A stretch of DNA of 64,000 nucleotides. Source: Fomes fomentarius (lineage: Eukaryota > Basidiomycota > Agaricomycetes > Polyporales > Polyporaceae). Below are positions 1 through 12,200 of the stretch, one piece after another. The notes beneath the pieces were generated by a model. It worked only from the letters and a program-made list of their open reading frames with translations. It was not told the origin of the DNA and did no database searches. Made by a program: the position numbers and the translations under genes. Position 1 is the stretch's first letter. Each line of letters opens with the position of its first letter. Where the stretch lies: positions 124,001-188,000 of the forward strand of contig JABYQN010000015.1 in assembly GCA_022606135.1 (NCBI GenBank). Reading direction: 5' to 3'.

Positions 1-1027
1 ACAGCACAGCATGAGCATTCTGGACGCTACAATTCAAATAAATATGACAAACAGTGTCGGAGGCAATTTGTTCTAAGCACTTCATAGGATCGATAAAGTG
101 AAGTTGAGAGCATCGAGAAAACACCGACGGAGAGGTTGCAAAGAGGTGGTAATCGGTATCCTCGGCGGGATCTTCGGCTCGGAGATGAACCAGCTCGTCC
201 CATGTGCAGTGCGCTCCCCAAGCAAAGAGCGTCGTGTCTGGAGACTGTCTCATGATCTCCTCTTGCAGCCGCCGGAACGCCTTCCTGCCCTCGCCATATA
301 GCGTCGGCATGTTGATATCGAAGATTCCGAGCAGGCAGTATGCCTCGTCTTCCTCACGCGTAGTGACCCGTCTGGCCGCCCAAGACATGCACTGTGCGAT
401 GCTGAACTCCTTCATCTGTTTCGGATCCTTAAGAACCTCCACTGGTACTCCAGTGGCCTCTTCGACTAGTGCTGAATAAAATGATTTGTAACCCATCAAC
501 TTCCAGGACTTTGACACAAAGGCAACCTTAGCTGTGGCAATGAGCTCTTGCAGCGTCCATCCCCGTGTATGCCACTTGCTCTTCTTGAACTCGTCCTTGG
601 GCATCGGGTCGTAATACCTGTTTGAGACGTCCTCCAGATACGCGAAACAAACACCCGCAAGGGAGTAGTAGCGGAACATGGAGTTGATCGCCTCGGAGAG
701 CTCTGCACTGCTTGACTTGTCGATGCAGCAGGTATCGATCCAGATCCATTCGTGGCCATCCTTCTCGGCGAGCATGCAGGCCATCCTGATCTTCTCGGAT
801 GCGATGTCGCGAGGGGTCTGGCCAGGAACGCACTGGGAAGGGAGGGCCTTTATGTCCTGGAACGTCTGCTCGTTCTTCCCCCACACGTGCGAGAGAATCG
901 CGTATCCGCCGATCTTCATCCCGGTCCATTCTCGTTTTTGGGGAACGTGCTCGGGCGAGACAAAGTACTCGAGTGTTGCTGTCCTAGCTCGCAGAAGCCA
1001 CATCGTGAACGCTGTCATGCTCGACAT
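1..1027 (-). CDS. HET-domain (heterokaryon incompatibility) protein, 3' end outside window
   Basis: The reading frame is open from an ATG at 1027 to the window edge (about 342 codons) with no stop. It aligns along its whole length with the HET gene at 12918-15220. The start M-S-S-M-T-A-F matches the paralogue's M-P-N-V-T-V-Y; an alternative ATG lies at 1018. Visible HET blocks are ILSHVWG, WIWIDTCCIDK, the acidic stretch after FRYYSL, and TRGWTLQEL, followed by the EEDEAYCLLGIFDINMP segment. In fungi such proteins act in non-self recognition and regulated cell death; the role here is inferred from the family. Relative to the paralogue, a short segment after the start differs (QKREWTGMKIGG versus a longer RYTRFLHQ stretch). 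The C-terminal half cannot be seen. Confidence 0.85.
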   Translation of the reverse strand, partial: MSSMTAFTMWLLRARTATLEYFVSPEHVPQKREWTGMKIGGYAILSHVWGKNEQTFQDIKALPSQCVPGQTPRDIASEKIRMACMLAEKDGHEWIWIDTCCIDKSSSAELSEAINSMFRYYSLAGVCFAYLEDVSNRYYDPMPKDEFKKSKWHTRGWTLQELIATAKVAFVSKSWKLMGYKSFYSALVEEATGVPVEVLKDPKQMKEFSIAQCMSWAARRVTTREEDEAYCLLGIFDINMPTLYGEGRKAFRRLQEEIMRQSPDTTLFAWGAHCTWDELVHLRAEDPAEDTDYHLFATSPSVFSRCSQLHFIDPMKCLEQIASDTVCHIYLNCSVQNAHAVL

Positions 1028-1179
1028 GAGGAATGCTCACGCCAATCGCAGAAATCCGAAAATTTGAACTCACTCGAGTGGGGACAGTGAGTACTAGAGT
1101 ATATCCGGGATACACAGGGAAGAGACGAACACTCGATGTCGTGTATAACTCTGTGTAAACGACGTCAGAGACAAGGATG

Positions 1180-1560
1180 GATTATCCGTGGAGCTCGAGA
1201 GACAGTCTCACCGTACGGGACAAAACGGCGGAGTGAGCGTAGAGGGAGCGGTAGACAGGGGTTCCGGGTCTATATACCAGACACCGCGTGTCATCCATCC
1301 CGGCGCTGTTGACTGCCATGCTGGGAACGAGCGTCGAGTGTTGAACCTAATGAAGTCCTCGCGTTCAAAGTCGAAGTGCCAGCCACCACATAGTGGCAAA
1401 CACCGATGCTGTCCGGTGGACAATCGACAGCCACCCATGTTGTCGATCGCCCAAGCAAGTGAATTGGCGGAGCACCCATGGCATGAGGCATGCATGAGGG
1501 ATCGAGGTCTGAGACAGCGAGGTCGTCGCGTGGTTCGTCGCGTTCACCATTCATTCCGCA
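1180..1560. repeat. Upstream part of the duplicated HET locus, copy 1
   Basis: Several blocks here match the region upstream of the second HET gene (about 15360-15600) in the same order: an ACGGCGGAG block, TTCCGGGTC, a GGCGCTGT block, and a stretch around the CCACATAGTGG / CCACATGGTGG pair. The duplication therefore took in the promoter as well as the coding sequence. Identity is clearly lower than in the coding part. Judged by eye. Confidence 0.55.
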
Positions 1561-2510
1561 TACAATGTAGTTTTCTCTGTCCAAAAAAGACGTCTCGGGT
1601 ATTAATTCCGGTGTTGAATGCAGTGCTTTGCGGCGCAAATGCAGTGTGCGTGGATAAAACACGCGGATTTGCTGTGATGTCCAGAGGGAACCTGTACATG
1701 TATTCCCAATACGAAGCACTGGTAACAGACATCCCGCGAGTTGTCCTCGTATTCATAATCTACTACATGCCGAAGCGAGTAGGACGAGGGAAGCCAGAGA
1801 GCTCTGTTCTACAAGCTGATAGATCGCAGCACCGCCGGACCCTGGAGGCTTCTCGACAGGCGCTATGAGACGCAGTTCCGCTGAGCCAGTCCTTCGACGA
1901 ATACGTACCGCCGTCGAGGCAGTACTTGCAGCGCCCAGAACTGGAGGAAAGTTTGACGATAACATCGCATGCACAGCTAGCTCGAGCATCGATCGGACGA
2001 TATCTGCGGCAATAGACTTTTGACCTACAAGGTTAGTACTCACACGATGCTAGCTGTCGACTGGGTGGGCTCTTGGTTCAGAACTCGGTGCACGTCCGTG
2101 TGCGATTCTGTACTGCTCCTAGCACCATTGATGCGCAAGGAAGTGCCCACTCTTATCTCGTGGCACCGGGAACTGGAGCCAATCGGCGAACCAGAGGGGT
2201 GCCCCTTGCGAATGCCTTATGATGACCGCTTTGTCTGTGTATGAGATTTAAATTACGGACGGTAATACGAACAGTGCGGTGCTGAATTGTGGATGAGGAA
2301 AGAATGTATGACCTGCTGGGTCGCAACATGTCCCAACCTGCGCTATCGTATGTAAGAACAAACACGCATATAACCAAATAACGACCGTCATATCGTAGCG
2401 TCATGTTGACGGCAGGCCGTGGCATTCGGGATGCGTCAAGCTAGTGACATCTGCACTGCGCGACTGACGAGGTCGCTCGCCAACGTCAAGCGTACATGTC
2501 TTATAAGAGC
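1561..2510. other. No gene recognised
   Basis: Only short, unconvincing open frames occur. The longest, on the plus strand up to 1868, has a composition unlike the real genes here and lies in HET upstream sequence. Nothing else is seen. Confidence 0.4.
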
Positions 2511-2880
2511 TCATCTCTGAAGCTCTATCGATGCTGCCATCGGACGGCAGGCTGGATTCGAGATAGACCTAGACAGTGGCCGAGAGGGAAAATGAACGAA
2601 CCGTCGAATGGGGTGCATAAGCCATACGAAGCACCAAGGGAGCCGAACGCAGAGGGTCATGCGTAGCGCGATAGCCTGTGATGGAACGAGCACCTCAAAC
2701 AAGGAAGAAACGTAGATAATAAGAGAGGCACTCACGGTGTTGGACGGGGCGCCGGTAAGCTTGCCCACCTCATGCTTGACGGAAGCATAGAGCGCAATGT
2801 CGAGCGCGGAGGCAATAGGGGTGAGGATGACAGCAAGGTGAGGAGAACAAGTGTAGGAAACCGACGAGCGGCGATTGGGC
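2511..2880 (-). pseudogene. Possible relic of a small SUR7/PalI-like membrane protein
   Basis: On the minus strand a frame ending at a GTGAGT donor near 2735 reads TPIASALDIALYASVKHEVG followed by KLTGAPSNT. This resembles the segment around the last transmembrane helix of basidiomycete SUR7/PalI-type proteins. A plausible 60-nt intron ends at a CACAG acceptor near 2675, and the next frame runs to a TGA at about 2511. The upstream exons expected for this family were not found; only a short hydrophobic start (MLRFVRLASYFLAALF) is visible near 3108, ending quickly. It is most likely a remnant, or else a short gene with an exon structure that was missed. Confidence 0.3.
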
Positions 2881-4360
2881 TACTGCGGAGTGGAGGAGCG
2901 AACGATATGAGTGGAACACACGATAAACGGGGGTGACAGTCGGATGGATCCGATTGGCTGTGTATTCTCAGGCATGACTTCTTCTGGATGGATAGTCGGG
3001 GGCATATCTAGGGAGAAGGACTTCAATACAACCACATGAGTAATAGGCTACCGTGTACAGAAAAGCGCAGCCAGGAAGTAGGACGCGAGGCGCACAAAAC
3101 GCAACATGGCGCTGTCGAGGCTGTACTAGCCGCACATGAAGTGGCAGCCGCGAGGCGCAGAGTCAGAACGTGATCAACGGAACCACATCGTGTGCTGAGC
3201 AGGGTGGACACCAACCACTTCGACCAATAGTAGAAGGTCGGTGTCGGTCCCGGTCCCGGGAGAAGGTGTCAAACAACCGACAGGCGTCTTGCTACACTGT
3301 CACATACGCTGCCCAGATGCACTCTATCTGAAACGGCTGGCCATGAGGATTCGACATGCCCAACCTCGTGTCATGCTGGCCGTCCGAATGCGCTATTTCA
3401 CCAACATAGGGCGTCCCGGTGGTTTCTGCAGAAGACGGAGTAAGAGTGGATCGCTGAAGAGGCCGCGACATCGTGTGCGGCGTCAGCAAAGTGGGTCCAC
3501 GACAACGTCGTCACATCGAATACGTACATGATATGTTGACCGACTGCGACGCATATATGCGTCTTGCACGCCATCCGACACGCAACAATCGCCATTACCC
3601 AAGTCGAAGATGTGAAGGACGGACGAATCCAAGAGGCACGGATGAGAGAGAAGAGAGGGACTTACTTCTGAGCTGACGAACGCACATGAACCCCATGTTG
3701 ACCGCGACCACGCACATTTATTTTATAAGCGCGAGGATAATGTGAGCAAAGCTTGGCAGGTGAAGGTGACAAAAGACGAGATGGAGAATGATCGCAGGAC
3801 CGCGAATGGACGGCAACCCGGCTGCTGTGAACAAAGATAGTGATCACAGCCTTGTTTCTATGACTATGCCATATGATGGTCGACGGCATATGGGACGTGA
3901 GTGCTGGGTGATAGAAGGACCGAGGACTCACTGACAGAACACGTGTCCACGGAGGACCAAAATTGATTATAAACACCTGCCATCGGGCGTCAGAAACGGC
4001 CTATGCCATAGTGTATGCAGTGTTGTAGTTCGAGTACGTTTCATGACTGGGTGAGCACTTAACCACATGGCGTGTTCACGAATATAAAACATAGATTGAA
4101 TGGTACATGGCACGAAGAGCTCATACGGCGACATGGGTCAGCACACCATATGTCGGTACACTCGAGGCCGGGCTAGCAGACGAGTACTATACACTTTTGC
4201 TACAACATTCAGCATCGCCGAGATAATCGAAAGGCGAGTGTTACAGCACGGGGAAGAGAGTGATTGAGCAACTGAAAGAAATGATGTAAGATAACAACAT
4301 ACAGTCATGACCGGGAGAGTTACCTTTCAGAGGGCCACGACCTGCCATGGCATTGCCTGC
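2881..4360. other. No gene recognised
   Basis: Apart from the short hydrophobic start near 3108 on the minus strand, no frame with gene-like composition or domain was found. It may hold decayed sequence. Confidence 0.4.
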
Positions 4361-5900
4361 CTAGACAGTAGGGTCACTAGGATAGAAGTCAGCATCCTTC
4401 CAATTGATTTCGGCGATATCGCGCATCTTGCGCAAGAAATCTGCGCTGTTCCACTGATACCAGCCATTCTCGGTGTCGGCCTTGTCCATCCGAAGGCGGG
4501 CCCCACTCCTCGTCCTGTCACGATAAGCTAGCATGAACTCGAGGCCGCCTTGATCCGCCACCCTACAGCCGAGAAACCAGATGTCCAAGGACTCTGGAAA
4601 GAGTAGAGAGTACCGCCTCAGCTGCTCCGTAGGGTCCTTGTCCAGTTTGTCCTCGACGATCATGAGAATCTCGCCTGTCGCCTGTTTGAGGACCATGAAG
4701 TCTGGAATGCCATGCGGGGCATGACCATGTCCCCTTGCGGGCACCTTCCTGCGCAGAGAGTCGAGCGAGTGTTCGGGAGAAGAGTTACTGGGTCCAGTGA
4801 ACCCCGAGATTTGCAAGGTAGATGGTCCAGGTTCGTCGGGCGTCCCAGGAGGTGCTTTCCATGAGTGGCATATCTCGAACTCACCGTCGCCCGGAGAGGT
4901 TAAGCGATATTGGCCGATCAGTGCATCCAGAGGTGTTGTCCTGCGAGGCGGTGTGAATGGAAGCAGCTCCACAGAAGAGGTCGAAAGTTGTTCGTTGGAA
5001 GGGCGCGGCAGGCTGAACAAGTTGCTATGATGGGCGTCGAAACGACCTCCCATGCGTGGAAGGTCATTAATGTCGAGCGTTGAGGTACTTGCAGATGTGG
5101 TACTGGCATTGTGCGTCGATGTTGCAGTTGAGTGAGATCTATCAAGTGGACCTGAATCATCCTCGGGCACTGACACCGACTCAGTGGTTTGGGGTGCACT
5201 TGGTGTCGAATGATGCGCAGGATTGAAGGAAACGTCGTCTGACAGCACGAGATCAAGCTCCTCGTGTTCATCGATTGCGCCATTGTTGTGATGCGTTTTC
5301 ATCCATTGGACCACATGAGCAAAAAGTGCACCCTCAACCTCATCCGACGGTCGGGTTGTTTCGATCTCGTTTCTGACCTTATGGTGTGCGGCCACCTTGA
5401 ACGACCCCTCGGCAGGAAAGATGACATGTAGGAGTGAATTCATGCATGCATCAACGGATGATTCGTACCGCGGGTCACTTATGTCGCGCATTGCATCCCA
5501 TAACCACTTAGGTATCTCGCGTTTGCGCTCAGGTGGACGCTACACGTAACACAGAGCGTAAGTTTATGACAGTAACCACAACTAGTGACGATCGCCGCAC
5601 CTCAAGCAAAGCACCTATGCGAGCATCGACACTCTTGATAGCTTGGGTAACATCTTTGCGGATTCTCAGTGTCGGCCTAAAATCAAATACGTAGTGAATG
5701 TCCATAACCAGCCTACAGAGCGGGAACCACTGACAGGATCTAGTGAAAGATTGATCGTCATTAAGGTGTATCATAGTGCAAAGCGACAGACTCACCTCGA
5801 CACACTGACTCAGAATGCCCCTCAGTACCTTGACCTCGTCTCGAATGTTCCCCAAAGGTGCCGTCAATTCTCTGAGGAGTCGGTGGTTAGAGATGCACAT
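4361..5900 (-). CDS. PD-(D/E)XK nuclease-like protein, otherwise unrecognised
   Basis: Model: exon 5601-5900, a 61-nt intron (GTGCGG..GTGTAG), exon 4361-5539; about 492 aa. The first exon is open without splicing. It contains a tempting 56-nt GTGAGT..CTAG intron that would break the frame, so the 5' end is uncertain, and a further exon upstream near 5950-6000 is possible. The middle is a serine/threonine/proline-rich linker. The last third carries the core of a PD-(D/E)XK fold: GIPDFMV, then ILMIVEDK (ExK), then a conserved-looking QLRRY about 10 residues later. That spacing fits the nuclease superfamily, but the exact family is not known to me. It is divergent from the gene at 6164, about 260 bp away. 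Whether it is an active nuclease or a derived protein cannot be told. Confidence 0.6.
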
Positions 5901-6163
5901 TTTTAGCCAATCTGTTTCATGGGAGCAGGAGGGTCAAAAAAAAGACTCACACTGCTTCAACCCTAGACTTGTTCTTTTTTCTTCTTGTCCTCCCCATTGA
6001 TGATGGTTGAGATGTAAGCTGAGATGGGGCACAAACCACTGGGCGTCACGCGTAAATGCGCGCTCGCTTAATTTGAGCTCCGCTCCAACATACAGACGCC
6101 CATGTTGAAATCCATCGGCTATCCGCGCTTGCCTCACTCTCACCAAACACACTCTCTACCATC

Positions 6164-6848
6164 ATGACTGACGCTCTGAAAGTCACCAAACGTATCATCA
6201 GCAAGAAACCTATCGACATATTTGTATCAGGCTATCTTCTCGACGAGGAGATGCTGACACATCTCTGCATTCTCAAGTACGGCGCCACTGAGGCATCACT
6301 CAAGAAATACGGCTCTGTCGATATCGCCACATGTTACTATGAAGACCGCGATGTTCTCGACGCGCCATGGCTCGTTCCAATCAGGCACAAGGGCAAACTC
6401 TGGTGGCTTCTGCCTGGCAAGGCCGCGTTCTTTGTCTCCGGCACGAAGCCTCCCGATCTCCCGCTGGACCGCGAAACCAGAGAGTACTTGAACGTTTGGC
6501 TCCCTCTCGAGCTGTTGAAGAGGCCAGAATTCAAAGGTGCTCGGTATGCTCAAACACATTGGCCTCGTGACCTCCCAGGTACGTCGTTGGTTCTTCGAGT
6601 CTGATTGCCACTTGCTAACAAACGAACCGCAATAGCCGCAGGTATCGTGCTCACCAAGATGAAGATGTTCAACAGGGAAGCGCGTCTTGCTCGTGAGCAG
6701 TATCAGCAGAGATACCTCGACTATCACAAGTCAAGAGGACGGACAGATATCAGATTAGTACGTGTGCACCGCGTAACTATGTGTACTGCTCTGACGGGGC
6801 TCTGAACACCAGCCTCCCCTGTTCCCCGTATCATGGCATATCAATTGA
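6164..6848 (+). CDS. Unrecognised 190-aa protein, three exons
   Basis: Exons 6164-6578, 6636-6757 and 6813-6848 join in phase (1, then 0) and end at TGA, giving 190 aa. Introns are 57 and 55 nt. The first exon is well composed and contains a tryptophan-rich strand (GKLWWLLPGKAAFFVSG) and a middle segment (ETREYLNVWLPLELL). The second exon is basic and helical (KMKMFNREARLAREQYQQRY). No signal peptide or membrane helix is visible and no family was recognised. The clean three-exon structure and codon composition support a real gene. The start at 6164 is the first ATG of the frame. It shares a short divergent promoter with the PD-(D/E)XK-like gene, so the two may be co-expressed. Confidence 0.65.
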
Positions 6849-7479
6849 TGTCTCGTTGCGCAGCTCGGTGAGTATCAGGCTCAGTAACTCTTGGTTCATC
6901 AACTGATCTTAGAGTGAGGCGATAGGGTGCAGGCAACACGTTATTCTCGCATTCTTCGTTGTCGTTGCATCCCAATTCTCCACATGCTCCGGGATAGACT
7001 TTCATAGATCTCATACTTATCATCATCGACTGTCACACACATAGGATGTACTTTACACACAAGCTTGTATTATAGACACTTTTGGTCCCCCGACTCCTTG
7101 TCATGGACTTGCGAACGCTCAGACTGTCTGCTTCACAAGCAGGCAAGCACTATTGAATATCTATGATCTAGTACCATGTGGAGACTCTCGTCCATCCTCC
7201 CATCGCTCTGCTCAAACAGGAAGTTAGTAAAGGCTCCGAGCTGCCCGACGGATTCTCGCAATGGTTAGAGGTAGCTGCCGGGGTAGCGCGGGTTCTCGGG
7301 GGCGAGGACGATGTTCCTCGCGAACTTGACGGTCACTTTGCACCATGCAGACTTTGAGAGAGTACGTAGGGCGGTTCACACACAAGTGGAGGCGTAGAGT
7401 ATGGGATGACACAAACATTATGCTGGTTAAAGGTGTCGTGGTGCAGATACACCATTATCAACATATACAAGGCCAGCGG

Positions 7480-8130
7480 CGATAACCCTAACACGAGCAG
7501 AGTTGTGCCGAACGCGAAACCCCCCAGTGTAAAGGCCGCAGTGATGGAAGCGTGACGAAGCTTGGGGCGCGAGCTACCACTCCTTCTCCCAGTCCTGCAG
7601 GCAGCGCATGAACCCTGAGTTCGGCTTGATGCACGCGTGCTTGTCCTTGACGAAGTCGAACGCATGATCGTAGCTCATCTTGCGGGTGTAGATGAGGTAC
7701 GCGATGACGACCGATGCAGAGCGCGAGATAGCCTGGATGTGCTTGGGTAAGACACGAGGTGCGGAAGGAGAAGTGAGAAAAGAAGATGCACACCTGCTGG
7801 CAATGAACGAGAACGTTGATGATGCCCAAGCTTGTACATGTCATCTGTCCAGCGCACGGTGGACTCGAGGTGAGGACAGGGGTCCGTATTAGTGCTGTCA
7901 TGGATGTCGATGCGGAAACAGTCGAGCTTGTTGCCCTGGGCGGCGTGGCCTCCATCGAGGGTAGGTGTGGAGACCCGAGGACTTGAACATCGGCCTATGG
8001 TTCATGGGAGATGAGGAGGTGAGGATCGAGGAAGGCAGCGAAGGTGCTGAGGTACTAGAACGCGGGCGAGGTGCATGAACAGGCACATGGCCTCCATGAC
8101 CTCACACGAAACGTCGGCGAAGGTGATCAT
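7480..8130 (-). pseudogene. Decayed dual-specificity phosphatase copy (DSP-E)
   Basis: It aligns with the four intact DSP genes but is broken. The ATG at 8130 starts correctly (MITFADVSCE) and then the frame is lost by deletions, reaching TGA after about 43 codons. Recognisable later pieces are INVLVHCQQ just before the intron, then AISRSASVVIAYLIYTRKMS and the PNSGFMRCLQDWEKEW segment, which ends in an early TAG. Unspliced-frame homology continues to about 7480 (RPKLRHASITAAF, LGGF). The loop reads HCQQ-A-ISR, with Gly replaced by Ala. Its old promoter is still visible upstream (8170-8462). It is the most diverged of the five copies. Confidence 0.8.
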
Positions 8131-8169
8131 GACTTGAGAGAGCTTGGGATTGTGAATGTGTGCGTATAT

Positions 8170-8462
8170 GAGCCCTTGCTTCTTTGGACTTCCGCGCGTT
8201 TTCGCCGCTCGCATACACGCACATGGTACACCCGCTCTCGTACCCCTCGGTATCCATCCCCTGTTGCGCATGCGCACCTCTCAAGGCCGCGCGGATGCAC
8301 CATCTGTGGTCCGTCCGCGATTGATTACGACTGTGGACAAGGGTGGGGAGCACAGAGGCGGACGGGCTGCGGCTGAAGCGGCCAGTCTGATCACAAGGGC
8401 GTACTCGGGAGTCGGATGTGGGGTAGAGGTGCAGGGTAGACCGATGACGTCGGTCGCTCTGC
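8170..8462 (-). repeat. Relic promoter segment of the DSP duplication unit
   Basis: Blocks such as CATCCCCTGTTGCGC, GGTCCGTCC and ACAGAGGCGGA..GGGCTG match, in order, the sequence upstream of DSP-A (about 17690-17900), DSP-B (about 19190-19370), DSP-C (about 43200-43420) and DSP-D (about 49080-49240). This shows that the dead copy arrived with its upstream region. Confidence 0.6.
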
Positions 8463-8487
8463 CATCCGGCTGGCGGGTGCGGTCCAA

Positions 8488-9210
8488 CGGCTTGAATGTC
8501 ACAAATCGTGTTCGAGAGACCCAGCTTGGTGCCGGCAACTTCAACAACCTGACAGGTTCGAAGATCGCTCTTATGAGTGAAGAGCTGAACAAGGACGAAG
8601 ACGACTCACTGGTCCTCAGATCGATGAAGACCTGCTTTGATTGAACAAGGCGATGGGCACCGGTATGTTTGCGACTCGACCGGGTAGTTGCGTTACAAGT
8701 CCAAGAGGCTGTCGCTCGTTTTATGATGTGAACATGGCCCGGGAGAGGCACGACACTCACTTGATTACACAGTTTGGCAGAGACGAGGTTCAACTTGACA
8801 CCACCACACTCGATGCTATGTGTCGGCGGATTTATATGTCGGCAGACATGAATAGGGACAACTGACGACAGATTACAACTAACGCGCCTGACCAGGACAA
8901 CCTACCCAGTGACCCACTTGAACCCCATCCAACATTGCTCGTGGCGCGCTCCCCGATCCATCAACCCATCCCAGTGCAAACTGCAGATTCCGTGGCACGC
9001 AACCACCTCCTCGCACAGGTCGAGCATCAAGGCCCCTTCATATTGCAACACCAAAAGGAAGACGTAGACACGTCAGACACGTCACAACGTCACCCTGCAT
9101 GCACAACACCGGTCAGGGTACTCACTGCGAGAACACGATCTTCCTTTTCCCCGTCTACTCCCACTCCTTGTACGTGATCATCTGCACCATCTTCAATCTC
9201 GAGTACGCGG
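8488..9210 (-). pseudogene. Decayed fragment of the SNF2/RING gene (3' part)
   Basis: The segment is a diverged copy of about 21450-22150, part of the intact SNF2 gene on the same strand. Shared stretches include the exon encoding MLKLQDTKLG (here LLKLPAPSWV), GTGAGTGAAGAGCTGAAC, CTTGACCAAGGCGATGG, CACCACACTCGATGCTA, and the ATCATCTGCACCATCTTC block. Frames are interrupted and no helicase motif survives whole. It covers only the C-terminal helicase half and begins right after the relic DSP promoter segment. Confidence 0.7.
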
Positions 9211-12200
9211 ACTGTCCAGTCTGATGCTTCGGAGAAGTTGGAAGTCCGGATAACCGGACCATCAGCTTCAGCTTGAGTGAGGGGGAACGAGCCGAACGCG
9301 GGACTGCTGGCTCCGGGATCGCGTTTCCGTATGCTAAGAACAGTTGTACAAACAAGAGGCTGCGCGTCACGCCTCGGTGGTCTTCCAGCCGTCAACCGGT
9401 ACCAGTAGGGCGTCGCATAGGGCGAGACAGCCTACTAGGCCTTGGCGAGGACCTCACCACTTCGTCCGCTGCACCACCAATGTCAGTACCCCATACTAGC
9501 CAAGTCACAATCAACACTCACGGAGGTGTCCCTTCTCGATATCGACCTAGGTCCTAGAGCTCACTCAGCACTTGCAGGATGGAGCTGATCAACACATGCA
9601 CCCGGTCGATGTGCTTGAGGCTCGTAGCTGCCAATGTAGACACCGCCGGCAACTGTAAATGCGACACACATAGATCAGCTTTGCTTGATAAGGATACAGG
9701 CTCAGCGAGCACTGATACAATTCTTACGAGGCCCATGGCCGCTCATGAGACATCTGTGACTAGGAGTCGGTATCCGATATGCATCTATTCACGATTGTGT
9801 TGCTCTTGTGAGACCTCGGACTCGAGGCTGTGTGTCAAATGCGAGGGCATAAGCGAGTGCCGCAGACAACGTCAATGCATGTCCTCATGCGAAGCATCAG
9901 CCATGCATATATGCATCAGGCCTGGATGAATGAGGTACTTTCGTGTGGTCGTGACTAAATCGATGGAAAGGGAGAGTGCGCAACATTCGAGCGGTTGTAT
10001 TCTCTCGACACCGGAGTATGGGACGTATCGTGCACCATCCGACAGCCTGTAGTTACGACAAGCGCACTTCATAGGCTCAGGAGAGTGACGTGGACGCGAG
10101 AAGCAGGAAGAGAAAGAGGACAGGAAATAGGGAGAGGAACTCACGTTTCGACGTATGCAGCATCAATGACGGCGAACAGGCACAGCGTGAGAGGTGTAGA
10201 GAGGAACGGTGTGGACAGCGTGGCGATGACGGACGAGGACAGCGAGAGCGACCGATGGGAACGCGATGAACGATCGCTAGGCTCTCGTCGAGCAAGGAGC
10301 GGCCTTTGTTCAAGTTGGATGTATGTGCACTTTGATGATCGACGGCATATGGAATACGGGTACTTGACAGGACAGATCAGAATCGAACACTTACCGCGAA
10401 GCTGTTTTCCTGAAACGGCCAAACTCCTGTGGGTGAAGGACTGATTTCTCGCCGAGATATCAGAGAAGCTCAAGTCGAGGTCAGCACAAGGCCGGGACGA
10501 CGCCGCGGCGGTGATGATTGGGCTTACCTTCAGCATCTCCCTCCGGGTCTTCAAAGGCAGCTCTTGGTGGCTTTACACCACCCCATCAGGCTTGATTCGG
10601 AGGCAGTGAGTCAGTGTGTGAGAGAAGCGAGACTCAAGCGACCTCGACAAGCACAAGTTCTCAGTCAAGCGGTCGGCCCGGGGTTCACCGGAGATGACGC
10701 AATGACGCGTGACGCGCAAGAACTGACCTTCAGATGCGCGCTAGTCCGACAGCGTCTTTTCGCACTCGAAGGCTCTCGGACTCAAGACTGTCCTCATCTC
10801 AGCTCTGTTAGGTCTCCTCACTGATACTCAGGCCGCCAAGTCTACTCATTCCTGACTCTTCTTCCACTCTCTAGGAGCAGTCCTATGCGATCCTAAGCCC
10901 TTCTCTCTCATGTAGGTACTTCAGTCTTCATCGCAAGCTCCATCATGAGTCCAGGATTAATAAACGACGCCCCATCACTTGCTATGGATCGTCACCAGTC
11001 GTGAGGCGGAGGTACAGAAGCCCGGATGGCTTGTTGGGGGACACGGACACTGGTGAGTACTGCTATACGGCCGTCCCGTTGACGACACGAGCACTGAGGC
11101 GGTCATGCTACGTCTGGCCATTGTCTGTTGCGCTTTCCGCTACACGGTCTTGTAGGGCCATCTACACCGCTTTTCAGTACACCAGGCTAACGGCTGCCCT
11201 AGGGACACCACTACACGGTGAGCTATCCTGTATATTTGACGCAACCGACTCTTTGGCTGGCTGGATACGGTACGAGAGCTTTCTAGAGTCAACCCTCTGT
11301 GTGTATGGCGGCCATCTCAAGGGCGTCTCATGTATTTGTTTACGGCTCCTCTCCCCGTACAATTGCTGATCCTGATCATCATCGCTCAGGACATCTCATG
11401 ACCCACACGATAGTACGAGGCGTGCATAGAGAGGATCGTCTTCTCTCTATCCTCCACAGCCTCTCTCGCACGCTTTGCCACACTGCTGGCGCAACAGAGC
11501 AGAATCAATGCACGGAATGCACACTACGGCACCAAATAAACTTCGTGGTTCATCCAGCCAGCGACTCCCTCACGGAAGTACGACGCTCCTAGTCGGAAAT
11601 CCTAACGCTTCCGTCGTTCCTTGCGTGACTGATCATGTCATCATCATTTTTGCGAACGCCCCACTGTTTAGTATGTGTTGGCTTCACTCTGCGCATCTGA
11701 ACTTCGCTCTGCCCTGACTAACCCCGGTTATCCAACATCCAGTGCTGCCGCCGTGTCGGACGTCCATATCACCTGCCCCGACTCGCTTTCCTCTCCATGA
11801 ACAGTGCGTGGACTTCCCGCCCCGGAGCTTGTAGGACGAAGCCTCAGAAACCTCGGATAGCGGAAAGGTGGCATCTAGGAGCGACGACTCACGACGTCAG
11901 TGATGTAGGCGACTTTACGGAGTTGCCCTTTCAGTCCACCACCTCACGCAGCAATAGTCCATCCGCTCCTGTTCAATACACGCGAGATCAGCGCGACCAG
12001 AGTCAGCAGAGACGGCTATAGGGCAGTATCCGTGGATGTGAACATCCGAGATCCAAGCATCATCCCCTTCCCCTCAGCGGCCGCTCGCCCGTCTGATCCA
12101 TACACGGGCTTCGACGCGAGGACACACAGGCAGGGTATCGGTGTATCTTGATTGGTACGCCAATCTCTCCGAGACCGTTGAGGATCGTCCATGAATTCCC

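Noticed and set aside
1188..1868. 226-codon plus-strand open frame
   Set aside because: No domain and poor composition; it overlaps the duplicated HET upstream region, and the copy at 15.4 kb does not keep the frame.
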